Assembly: GCA_947625775.1 (NCBI GenBank)
Contig: CANQPM010000021.1
Span: forward strand, 1 to 51,179
Reading direction: 5' to 3'
Origin: an uncultured Lachnospiraceae bacterium
GTDB taxonomy: Bacteria; Bacillota; Clostridia; Lachnospirales; Lachnospiraceae
Length of the DNA stretch: 51,179 nt
The notes below the pieces were generated by a model. The model ran no database searches. It worked only from the letters and a program-made list of their open reading frames with translations, and was not told the origin of the DNA. Shown piece by piece: positions 14,840 to 21,888 of the stretch (position 1 is its first letter; every line of letters begins with the position of its first letter). Both the position numbers and the translations under genes were made by a program.

Positions 14840-15510
14840 TTAATGTTTTGTTCTAAAGAGTAGCCCGCATTACGTGATGCCTTTATGCAAATGTCCGCGT
14901 TTAGCGCCGCAAGCTTTTTGCGCAGGTATGAGATATACACCCATACGACATTAATTTCCGCTTCCGAGTCCAAGCCCCATATTTTTTCCATAAAATGCTC
15001 AGAGGAAATGATGCTGTGTGGATTTGACATGAGAAATTCCATCATCTGAAATTCCTTGTTGGCAAGCTGAAAGCTCCCTGTGGGCGAGGAAAGCTCAAAG
15101 GTCGAGCGGTCAAGCGAAATGTTCCCTATACGCAGCTTTGTGTCCGCGGATATATGGCTTCGCGTGATGGCGCGCAGCCGCGCGAGCAGCTCTTTTGTGT
15201 CAAAGGGCTTGGGCAGATAATCATTGGCGCCGCTGTCAAGCCCTAAAACCTTGTCGTCAACCTCGCCCTTTGCCGTGAGCATCAAAATCGGGATTTGGTT
15301 TCCTGACAGGCGTGTCTTTTTTAAGACGGTTATCCCGTCCATCTTGGGCATCATAATGTCAAGCACCGCCACGTCATAGTTTCCTGACTGCAGGTAGCTT
15401 AGCGCCTCTTCGCCGTCATACACGGCATCGACGGAATAATTATTTTTCTGGAATATCGTGACTAATACACGCGAGAGCGAGCGCTCGTCTTCGGCAAGAA
15501 GTATGCGCAT
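14830..15510 (-). CDS. OmpR/PhoB-family response regulator
   Basis: 226 residues: receiver domain with phospho-acceptor Asp51 in AVLDIMMPKMDG, the conserved Lys in PKPFDTKEL, and a C-terminal winged helix (FQLANKEFQMMEFLM... WVYISYLRKKL...NAGYSLE). AAGGAGG precedes the ATG. It is transcribed toward its kinase, but hairpin-rich repeats lie between the two genes. Its promoter carries a TTTAA-type direct repeat with the same spacing to the -10 as the VTC operon promoter, so self-control and control of that operon are inferred. It resembles clostridial VanR/CiaR-like regulators, but the signal is unknown. Confidence 0.94.
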   Translation of the reverse strand: MRILLAEDERSLSRVLVTIFQKNNYSVDAVYDGEEALSYLQSGNYDVAVLDIMMPKMDGITVLKKTRLSGNQIPILMLTAKGEVDDKVLGLDSGANDYLPKPFDTKELLARLRAITRSHISADTKLRIGNISLDRSTFELSSPTGSFQLANKEFQMMEFLMSNPHSIISSEHFMEKIWGLDSEAEINVVWVYISYLRKKLAALNADICIKASRNAGYSLEQNIKKV

Positions 15511-15574
15511 ATCTTAGTACCTCCTTAAACATTCTTTTATGTACAGACATTATATATTTTTGTCATCTGCATAG

Positions 15575-15606
15575 ATTATAAGTGCTGAAAATAAAATGTA
15601 GTTAAA
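15575..15606 (-). promoter_or_regulatory. Promoter and operator of the first two-component system
   Basis: Minus strand: TTTAAC, TACA, TTTTAT, 10 bases, TATAAT (15580-15575). Every spacing equals that at 10564-10533 before the VTC gene. A second possible -10 lies closer to the gene, with ATGACA at 15566-15561. Confidence 0.55.
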
Positions 15607-15633
15607 ATTTGAAAGACAAAAATATTTTTTGCG

Positions 15634-16527
15634 TTAAATATTTTCTTTAATGCTGAATTTGATTTGAATTTGCTTTAAAAATTTTTCTGCGGCTCTGGAA
15701 AACACCTGATATCGTTTCCAGGCTATGCATAGTCCTGCGCCCAAAGCGGGAAAAAGCGGTCTAAAGCAAAGACAGCTGTCATTGTCTGTATTAATAAGTT
15801 TGTCAAGGGCTATGGCGTATCCAAATCCTGCCTTCACAAATTTTGAGGCATTATAAAGCAGGTCATAATATACGGCGATGTTCAATTCTGAAAAATCCCT
15901 GCGCATCCATGCAACCATTTCTTCGCTGTGCGATGTCTGGTGTGATATTAGCAAAGGCTTGTCCCACAAGTCTTCCGCGCAGACGCTTTCCTTACAGGCG
16001 AGAGGGGAATCCGCGGGCATAAGCACTCCCCATGTGTCTTTCACAGGGAGACGGATATAGTCATATTTTGAGGTATCAAAAGGCTCTACGAGAAGCCCGA
16101 AATCAATTAATCCCTTATCCAGCCGCTCCAGTATGCGCTGCGCATCACCGCTGTAAATGTGATAGCGGATAAGCGGAAAGTCATTCTGCAAATCCTTTGC
16201 AGCCTCAGCAATCGTGGATATGGCATCTGTTTCTCCGCTTCCTATGTAAATGTCGCCACTAATATTTTCATCAGAAAGCGCCAGCTCCGACTTTGTCTTT
16301 TGCACCAAAGCCACAATTTCTTCCGCTCTTTTTCTAAGAAGTATGCCGTCTTCCGTCAGGGTGACTTTTTTGCTGCCCCTGATGAGAAGCTGCTTTCCGA
16401 CTTCATCTTCCAAATCCTTTAGCTGTCTTGACAGCGGGGGCTGTGTCATATGCAGGGATTGCGCTGCTTTTGTAATGCTTTCCTCCCTTGCCACTGCAAG
16501 AAAATACTGTAATACTCTGATATCCAT
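15634..16527 (-). CDS. LysR-family transcriptional regulator
   Basis: 297 residues. The N-terminal winged helix-turn-helix is clear (MDIRVLQYFLAVAREES, then ITKAAQSLHMTQPPLSRQLK); the rest is a two-lobed periplasmic-binding-like effector domain. The ATG at 16527 follows GGAGAG; the frame extends to 16557 but those 10 residues lack family likeness. A 43-base element upstream of its own promoter is repeated before the acetyltransferase/flavodoxin-AKR unit at 10624, so that unit is its likely target even though a two-component system now lies between them. The effector is not predictable. Confidence 0.93.
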   Translation of the reverse strand: MDIRVLQYFLAVAREESITKAAQSLHMTQPPLSRQLKDLEDEVGKQLLIRGSKKVTLTEDGILLRKRAEEIVALVQKTKSELALSDENISGDIYIGSGETDAISTIAEAAKDLQNDFPLIRYHIYSGDAQRILERLDKGLIDFGLLVEPFDTSKYDYIRLPVKDTWGVLMPADSPLACKESVCAEDLWDKPLLISHQTSHSEEMVAWMRRDFSELNIAVYYDLLYNASKFVKAGFGYAIALDKLINTDNDSCLCFRPLFPALGAGLCIAWKRYQVFSRAAEKFLKQIQIKFSIKENI

Positions 16528-16685
16528 ATTTAACTCTCCGAATATATCATATGTCATGTGTGAAATTTAATATTTTTTAGTTTGCGTTTTTGGTTAGTAT
16601 AAGCTTTTTTGTTTTTTTACACCGATTAAAAGTGGTTTAGGATTAAATAGGCGTAAAAGAAGCCGCTTTCAGTATTTATATATTT

Positions 16686-16714
16686 ACTATATTCTATAAA
16701 ACAATGCTTTTCAA
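16686..16714 (-). promoter_or_regulatory. Promoter of the lysR gene
   Basis: Minus strand: TTGAAA (16714-16709), 17 bases, TATAGT (16691-16686). The LysR-type box abuts it. The 407-base gap 16528-16934 holds this promoter, the box and the promoter of the second two-component system. Confidence 0.6.
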
Positions 16715-16749
16715 GTATGAGATACTGTTTAATATATGCATTTAATATT
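16707..16749 (-). promoter_or_regulatory. Probable LysR-type box upstream of lysR
   Basis: 32 of 43 bases match 10624-10666 with no gap, including AAGTAT and TTTAATATATG-ATTT-ATATT. It lies just upstream of the -35 of the lysR promoter, fitting self-regulation. Confidence 0.55.
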
Positions 16750-16849
16750 GCTCAAAAATAGACGGCTAACCAGTTGCTTTATATTTCGGCATAGGTAAAT
16801 TCGGCTGACAGACAAAACATTATATCACATAATTTTTCTTTTAAGCAAA

Positions 16850-16888
16850 AAGTCACATTAAAGTCACATTTTTATGTTAATTTAATAT
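16850..16888 (+). promoter_or_regulatory. Direct-repeat operator and promoter of the second two-component system
   Basis: AAGTCACATT occurs twice, at 16850 and 16861, an 11-base period. A possible -10, TAATAT, is at 16883-16888. The same GTCA repeat with the same 11-base period occurs before the flavodoxin gene at 18777. Confidence 0.6.
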
Positions 16889-16934
16889 AGACAAGTCATC
16901 AACAATCCCAAAATAACAGGAGTGTGAAACGCTT

Positions 16935-17612
16935 ATGTTTACAATTTTAGTCGCCGAGGACGATGCTTCGCTCAATAAAATGATTTGCGCAAAGCTTGCA
17001 AAGGAGCAGTTTAGGACGGTTTCGGCATTTGACGGCGAGGAGGCGCTTGCGGTTATGGACAGGGAGCACATAGACCTTGTCGTCAGCGACGTTATGATGC
17101 CTAAGATGGACGGCTATGAAATCACAAAGCTTCTGCGCGGCAGCAGATATTATCTTCCGATTCTGATGATTACCGCAAAAGACCAGTTAGAGGATATGGA
17201 GAAAGGCTTTATTGCGGGAGCTGATGATTATATGATAAAGCCAGTCAACCTGAAAGAGATGGTTCTGCGCATAAAAGCCCTGCTGCGGCGAGCCCAGCTT
17301 GAAAATCAGAAGCATATCACGATTGGCGCTACGGAGCTGGATTATGCGGGGCTGACTGTTACGGTGAACGGAACAGTGTATAATATGCCGCCAAAGGAGT
17401 TTTATCTGCTGTTCAAGCTGCTGAACAATCCCAATAAGATATTTACAAGGCTGGAGCTGCTTGACGAGATATGGGGCATGGAGTCCGATACAGACGAGAG
17501 AAATGTAGACGCCCACATTAAAAAGCTGCGCAGAAAATTTGACGGGACTGCCGATTTTGAAATCGTGACAGTCCGAGGCCTTGGGTATAAGGCGGTGTTT
17601 AAGGACAGGTGA
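16935..17612 (+). CDS. OmpR/PhoB-family response regulator
   Basis: 225 residues: receiver with Asp52 in VVSDVMMPKMDG, Lys in IKPVNLKEM, and a winged-helix output domain (MPPKEFYLLFKLL...VDAHIKKLRRK...VRGLGYKAVF). It starts 44 bases before the kinase gene it pairs with. GTCA direct repeats in its own promoter and in that of the flavodoxin gene downstream suggest that it binds both. As I recall, regulators of this subgroup often sit beside ABC transporters or redox genes in Firmicutes. Confidence 0.94.
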   Translation: MFTILVAEDDASLNKMICAKLAKEQFRTVSAFDGEEALAVMDREHIDLVVSDVMMPKMDGYEITKLLRGSRYYLPILMITAKDQLEDMEKGFIAGADDYMIKPVNLKEMVLRIKALLRRAQLENQKHITIGATELDYAGLTVTVNGTVYNMPPKEFYLLFKLLNNPNKIFTRLELLDEIWGMESDTDERNVDAHIKKLRRKFDGTADFEIVTVRGLGYKAVFKDR

Positions 17613-17656
17613 AAATCGGCTGAAGGATTCGCGAAACTGATAAGGAGTATGAAAAC

Positions 17657-18733
17657 ATGAAACATTCATTAAAATACCGCGTTCGCCTGCGGGCGTATTT
17701 TGCCATAGTGTCCATTATTACGCTGTGTACGGCGTGTCTGCTGTCGTGCGCTCTTGTGGTTCTGGGAACGGTTTTATTTTATCACGGGGAGCTGACATTG
17801 CCTGCGGTTATTTTGCTCTGCCTTTTGGTCTGCACGCTCACAATGGTTTTGGGCGGCGCTGCCCTCTATTACGGGACAGCGTATTTTGTGCGGCCTATTG
17901 AGGAAATCAGCAATGCAGTGAAGCGGATCGCCAAGGGCGACTTTTCATCCCGCATTGCCCGCAGGGAAGGGCGCAGCCACGGCGCGGAGTATGTCCATGA
18001 GCTTGATGAGCTGGAGGCGAATGTAAACCGCATGGCATCGGAACTGGAAGGAATGGCATATATGCGCAAGGATTTTGTCAGCAATGTTTCCCACGAAATA
18101 AAAACACCAGTGTCCGCCATGCGCGGCTTTGCGGAGCTGATTTTGGAAGGCGGGCTGTCCGCGCAGGAGCAGAAAGAATACACTACGCTGATTTACAACG
18201 AAGCGCAGCGGCTTTCAAGATTGTGCGAAAACATGCTGCGGATGTCGCGCTTGGAAAATCAAGCCCTTGTGACAAGGCACGAGCCTGTGGCAGTTGACGA
18301 GCAGATACGCAGGTGCGTCATTCTTCTGGCGGGAAAATGGGAGGGGCGGGAGTATGAGTTTGACATCGAATTGCCCCAAATGCATATTGAGAGCGATCCT
18401 GACCTCCTGCAGCAGATTTGGCTCAACCTGATTGACAACGCAATGAAGTATTCATCTCCCGAAAAAGCCATACATATCTCAGGAGAGCGGGCTGAAAATG
18501 GAATCGCGGTAACCGTGCGCGACGAGGGAATAGGCATTCCCGAGGAAAAACAGGCGCATATTTTTGACGCTTTTTATCAGTGCGAGGAGTCGCACAAAAA
18601 AGACGGAAACGGTCTTGGGCTGTCCATTGTAAAAAGGATTTTGGAGCTGTTGAACGGGCGCATTGAATGTCAAAGCGCGGTGGGTCAGGGCACTCGAATG
18701 AGGGTAATTATCCGAGAGAACGCAGACAAATGA
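17657..18733 (+). CDS. Sensor histidine kinase with HAMP domain
   Basis: 358 residues. Two membrane segments (about 15-42 and 48-78) with only a few residues outside, so it probably senses within the membrane or through a partner. HAMP region 78-130, phospho-acceptor box VSNVSHEIKTP (His146), then LIDNAMKYS (N box), DEGIGIPEE (G1), FDAFYQ (F box) and GNGLGLSIV (G2). It follows its response regulator by 44 bases. The short outer loop resembles intramembrane-sensing kinases. Confidence 0.94.
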   Translation: MKHSLKYRVRLRAYFAIVSIITLCTACLLSCALVVLGTVLFYHGELTLPAVILLCLLVCTLTMVLGGAALYYGTAYFVRPIEEISNAVKRIAKGDFSSRIARREGRSHGAEYVHELDELEANVNRMASELEGMAYMRKDFVSNVSHEIKTPVSAMRGFAELILEGGLSAQEQKEYTTLIYNEAQRLSRLCENMLRMSRLENQALVTRHEPVAVDEQIRRCVILLAGKWEGREYEFDIELPQMHIESDPDLLQQIWLNLIDNAMKYSSPEKAIHISGERAENGIAVTVRDEGIGIPEEKQAHIFDAFYQCEESHKKDGNGLGLSIVKRILELLNGRIECQSAVGQGTRMRVIIRENADK

Positions 18734-18774
18734 TGAATTGTCAGAAAAAGCAATTTTATAAATAATAATTGAAA

Positions 18775-18808
18775 AAGTCACATAAAGGTCATAAAATTGT
18801 GGTATTAT
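18775..18808 (+). promoter_or_regulatory. GTCA direct repeats and -10 before the flavodoxin gene
   Basis: AAGTCACATA at 18775 and GGTCATAA from 18787 put GTCA at 18777 and 18788, an 11-base period as at 16852/16863. TATTAT (18803-18808) is a candidate -10. This links the flavodoxin/radical SAM pair to the preceding response regulator. Confidence 0.5.
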
Positions 18809-18901
18809 TTGCGAATAAAAAAGCAGATTATATGAAATCATCATGGAAAAAATTGTAAAGCGAAAAATAATAATAAAAAACCATCAGGAGGGAAAAACAA
18901 A

Positions 18902-19315
18902 ATGAAAATTGCAATCAGATACTATACGAAGGGCGGTAACACAAAGAAACTCGCAGATGCCATTTCACAGGCTACGGGAGCAGTGGCAGAAAGCGTGGAG
19001 CAGCCGCTTGCTGAGGACGTGGATATCCTGTTTCTGTGCAGCTCTGTCTACTGGGCTGGCGTAGATGAAAAGGTCAAAGCCTTTTTGAAGGCTCCTGGAC
19101 ATAAAATAGGCAAGATAGTCAATGTCAGCACTGCGGCGCTGATTGAATCCACATATAAGCAAATCAAATCCCTTGCCGCGGAAGCAGGCATTGCGCTTGA
19201 CAAGCGGGAGTTTCACTGCCGCGGGAGCTTTGCAGCGCTCCATAGGGGTAAGCCCGATCAGAATGATTTGGAAAATGTAAAGAAATTTGCCAAAATGATT
19301 GTTGAGGAGGCATAA
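18902..19315 (+). CDS. Flavodoxin-like protein
   Basis: 137-residue electron carrier. The FMN phosphate loop is RYYTKGGNTKKLA (residues 6-18) and the second flavin loop is CSSVYWAG. It lacks a membrane signal. AGGAGG precedes the ATG. The radical SAM gene starts 4 bases after its stop, so the two are translated together; the flavodoxin is the natural electron donor for that enzyme. Likely controlled by the two-component system just upstream. Confidence 0.9.
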   Translation: MKIAIRYYTKGGNTKKLADAISQATGAVAESVEQPLAEDVDILFLCSSVYWAGVDEKVKAFLKAPGHKIGKIVNVSTAALIESTYKQIKSLAAEAGIALDKREFHCRGSFAALHRGKPDQNDLENVKKFAKMIVEEA

Positions 19316-19318
19316 AAA

Positions 19319-20419
19319 ATGGACGAGAAATTCGACATTCAGGAATACATGACCAAAGGCGTTGAAAGCATTGTCGCCGCCTCGCTTAAAGCCACGCTCA
19401 AAGATCCCCGCGAGAGTGCCTTTATGGTAAAGTTTGCGGCGGCAAGCAAAAAAGCGTCTAAGCGTCGCGCGGAAGCGGAAAAGTCGGGAGAGCACATTCC
19501 GCCGTTTTTGATTGCCAGCATTACCAGCAGCTGCAACCTGCACTGCGTGGGCTGTTATTCACGCTGCAATCACGCCACCGCAGATACCGTGCCGACAGGA
19601 CAGCTTAACAGTGAGGAATGGCTTGAAATCTTTAAGGAAGCCGATGAGCTTGGAATGAGCTATATTCTGCTGGCTGGCGGAGAGCCGCTGCTGCGCAGGG
19701 ACATCATTGAAGCCGCGGGCAAAATGCCGAACATAATATTTCCAGTCTTTACAAACGGTACATATATGGACGATGCCTATTTTAACCTGTTTGGCAGATG
19801 CCGCAACCTTATTCCCGTCATGAGCATTGAAGGCGGCAAAGAGGAAACTGATAAACGACGCGGCAAGGGCGTTTACGAGAGGCTGATTTCAAATATGGAT
19901 AAGCTGCATAGTGCGGGGCTTTTATTCGGCGTGTCTGTCACGGTTACGACTCAGAATGTGGAGGAGGTAATTTCTGGGGAATTTCTCGACACGCTGGCGG
20001 CTCGTGGCTGCAAGCTTGTAGTCTATGTGGAGTTTGTGCCAGTGACAGAGGAAAGCAGGGAGTTAGCGCCGAGAGATGAGGAGCGCGCAATTTTAAAAGA
20101 AGGCATTGCGCGTCTGCGTGAGGAATATCAGGAGATGGTGTTTGTTTCATTTCCTGGTGATGAGAAAAGCTCGGGCGGCTGCATAGCCGCAGGCAGAGGA
20201 TTTTTCCATATCAATTCCCACGGTGGGGCAGAGCCCTGCCCGTTTTCGCCCTATTCAGATGTAAATGTGCGCGACGCTTCTTTGAGGGAAGCATTGAAAT
20301 CACCGCTGTTTACAGCTTTGCGCGAGGGCGATATTCTGGCGGACGATCACGCTGGCGGCTGCGTGCTGTATGAAAAGCGGAGTGCGGTTGAGGCAATTAT
20401 GGCTGGGGAGAACAGATAA
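19319..20419 (+). CDS. Radical SAM protein with extra C-terminal Cys motifs
   Basis: 366 residues. The [4Fe-4S] cluster and SAM motif is SCNLHCVGC with Cys72, Cys76 and Cys79, followed by LLAGGEPLLR (the GGE-type SAM contact). An unusual 60-residue basic N-terminal extension precedes it. The C-terminal part has GGCIAAGRGFFHINSHG and EPCPFSPYSD, and a late GGC, resembling a reduced SPASM-type auxiliary cluster region. Further Cys residues lie right after the first motif (GCYSRCNH). Substrate unknown; similar proteins modify peptides or cofactors. Paired with the flavodoxin gene as probable reductant. Confidence 0.88.
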   Translation: MDEKFDIQEYMTKGVESIVAASLKATLKDPRESAFMVKFAAASKKASKRRAEAEKSGEHIPPFLIASITSSCNLHCVGCYSRCNHATADTVPTGQLNSEEWLEIFKEADELGMSYILLAGGEPLLRRDIIEAAGKMPNIIFPVFTNGTYMDDAYFNLFGRCRNLIPVMSIEGGKEETDKRRGKGVYERLISNMDKLHSAGLLFGVSVTVTTQNVEEVISGEFLDTLAARGCKLVVYVEFVPVTEESRELAPRDEERAILKEGIARLREEYQEMVFVSFPGDEKSSGGCIAAGRGFFHINSHGGAEPCPFSPYSDVNVRDASLREALKSPLFTALREGDILADDHAGGCVLYEKRSAVEAIMAGENR

Positions 20420-20565
20420 AGTCAAAGCGGAATACAGTAAGTATAAATAGAGAGTTATTAATTATTTATCCAAAATCAGGCGGAATAAGACGATAGGAAC
20501 CAGAATAAAAATAGACGTTTGCAAATGAGGAAAACTGGAAAATGCCGTGTACCAGCAAAATATTC

Positions 20566-20594
20566 TTTACATCAGAATTGCTAAAGGATATAAT
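20566..20594 (+). promoter_or_regulatory. Sigma-A promoter of the Rpn-like gene
   Basis: TTTACA (20566-20571), 17 bases, TATAAT (20589-20594). Forty bases before the ATG. The gap 20420-20633 shows nothing else I recognise, including no clear terminator for the radical SAM gene. Confidence 0.75.
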
Positions 20595-20633
20595 AAAATT
20601 ACAGATTAATAAAAATACTATAAGGGGAGCAGA

Positions 20634-21608
20634 ATGGCAAAAGAGAAACCAAAGGCAGAAAATAAACAAAAGCTCCAGTGGCATCCCGCATTTGCGGCAG
20701 CCCTTGAAATGGAGCTTTTAGAGAATAAAGACGACTTGGAATTTGAGAGGGAGCATAACCTTAACAGAAAGCCGCTTCTTATAGATTGTCTGATAATAAA
20801 AAAGAATGTAGTCATCAAGAATGAGATAGGGAAATTCTTTAGGAAGTACAACATAATCGAATACAAATCAGCGAGAGATTCCCTGTCGATAGATGATGTG
20901 GCAAAGACACAGGGGTATGCTCATTTATATAAGGCATATGGCGAAAGCATTAATGCAATAGGGTTTGATGAAGTATCAGTCACATTGATACGCGAGTCAA
21001 AACCTGTGGGATTATTCAAGTATCTTGATGAAAATAGCTATATAGTATCAAATCCCTACAAGGGGATATATTACATAGAAAGCGGGTTAAAGTTCCCGAC
21101 ACAGATAATAGTAGGAAAAGAGCTTACCCATGAAAACCATGAATGGTTTAATTTGTTGTCAGATAAGGTAACAAAGCAGGAAATGGCAAGAGTCATAGAA
21201 TATTCAAGGAAGGTAAGAAACAAGAACGAGAAGGAACTGATAGATGCTATATTTGAATTAAGTGCATTATCAAACAAAAATGTAGTAGAAGAATTAAAGA
21301 TGGGAGATGAGGATATGTGCCAGGCATTGATGGAGATAATGAAACCAGAGATTGAAGAAGCTGTTAATAAGGCAGTAAATACAGCAGTATTGCAGGAACG
21401 CAAGGAAACAACAGAACGCGTTGAAAGGGAAACAACAGAACGCGTCAAAAGGGAAGCTGAAAAGAAGCTAAAGGAAACAACAGAACGTGCAATTCAAGTG
21501 GCAGTTGAAATGCTTCGCAGCCTAAACTTAGGAAATACTGAAATTAAGGAAGCGCTACAGAAGAATTACAAGCTTTCAGAGGAAGAAGCGCTTTCTTATC
21601 TTAAGTAA
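20634..21608 (+). CDS. Rpn/PD-(D/E)XK nuclease-family protein
   Basis: A 324-residue protein of the group often called PD-(D/E)XK nuclease family transposase or Rpn, abundant in Lachnospiraceae. The nuclease core shows Asp51 (LLIDCLIIKK) and Glu76-x-Lys78 (IIEYKS). Residues about 245-290 form a highly charged coiled coil with ETTERV-type repeats, encoded by near-identical DNA repeats around 21400-21490. The tail (LNLGNTEIKEALQKNYKLSEEEALSYL) is the usual end of this family. GGGGAG precedes the ATG. AT-rich. Roles suggested for the family are recombination or phage defence; nothing here decides. Confidence 0.85.
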   Translation: MAKEKPKAENKQKLQWHPAFAAALEMELLENKDDLEFEREHNLNRKPLLIDCLIIKKNVVIKNEIGKFFRKYNIIEYKSARDSLSIDDVAKTQGYAHLYKAYGESINAIGFDEVSVTLIRESKPVGLFKYLDENSYIVSNPYKGIYYIESGLKFPTQIIVGKELTHENHEWFNLLSDKVTKQEMARVIEYSRKVRNKNEKELIDAIFELSALSNKNVVEELKMGDEDMCQALMEIMKPEIEEAVNKAVNTAVLQERKETTERVERETTERVKREAEKKLKETTERAIQVAVEMLRSLNLGNTEIKEALQKNYKLSEEEALSYLK

Positions 21609-21634
21609 TCCTAAATATTTACCGTAGCCGATAC

Positions 21635-21670
21635 ATATAACATAATATAATATATTATATTATGTTATAT
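21635..21670. repeat. 36-bp perfect AT-only-type palindrome
   Basis: Bases 21635-21670 read the same on both strands, all A/T except two C and two G. No loop, so it can form a cruciform. It lies 26 bases after the Rpn-like gene and before a terminator. Confidence 0.9.
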
Positions 21671-21725
21671 TATATGTAGAAGAGTTAGAAACAAGTAAAC
21701 TAAACAAAGTCAAAAATAAGTATAA

Positions 21726-21760
21726 AGAAGTTAGATGAGCAAATCTCTAGCTTCTTTTTG
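21726..21760 (+). terminator. Intrinsic terminator before the NrtR operon
   Basis: Stem AGAAGTTAGA/TCTAGCTTCT (one G-T pair) with a 10-base loop, followed by TTTTT. It ends transcription from the Rpn-like gene and insulates the next operon. Confidence 0.8.
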
Positions 21761-21808
21761 TGTGCGGTGAACGTGTATGGCAAGCTATAAAAAATTATAG
21801 AAAACCTC

Positions 21809-21837
21809 TTGACAAGATATTATATAAATGATATTAT
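21809..21837 (+). promoter_or_regulatory. Sigma-A promoter of the NrtR-DUF4291-J-vWA-PurA-like operon
   Basis: TTGACA (21809-21814), 17 bases, TATTAT (21832-21837). It is covered by repeat half-sites (next entry), so it is probably repressible. Confidence 0.8.
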
Positions 21838-21866
21838 CTATTTGATAATAACAAATACATAATATC
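21816..21866. promoter_or_regulatory. Array of four operator half-sites over the promoter
   Basis: GATATTAT at 21816, GATATTATC at 21830, GATAATA at 21844 and ATAATATC (inverted) at 21859 are spaced 14, 14 and 15 bases. TATTATC-5-GATAATA (21832-21850) is a perfect inverted repeat overlapping the -10. Auto-repression by the NrtR-like protein is the simplest reading. Confidence 0.55.
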
Positions 21867-21888
21867 TAAAAGCCGGGAGGTTTTTATT

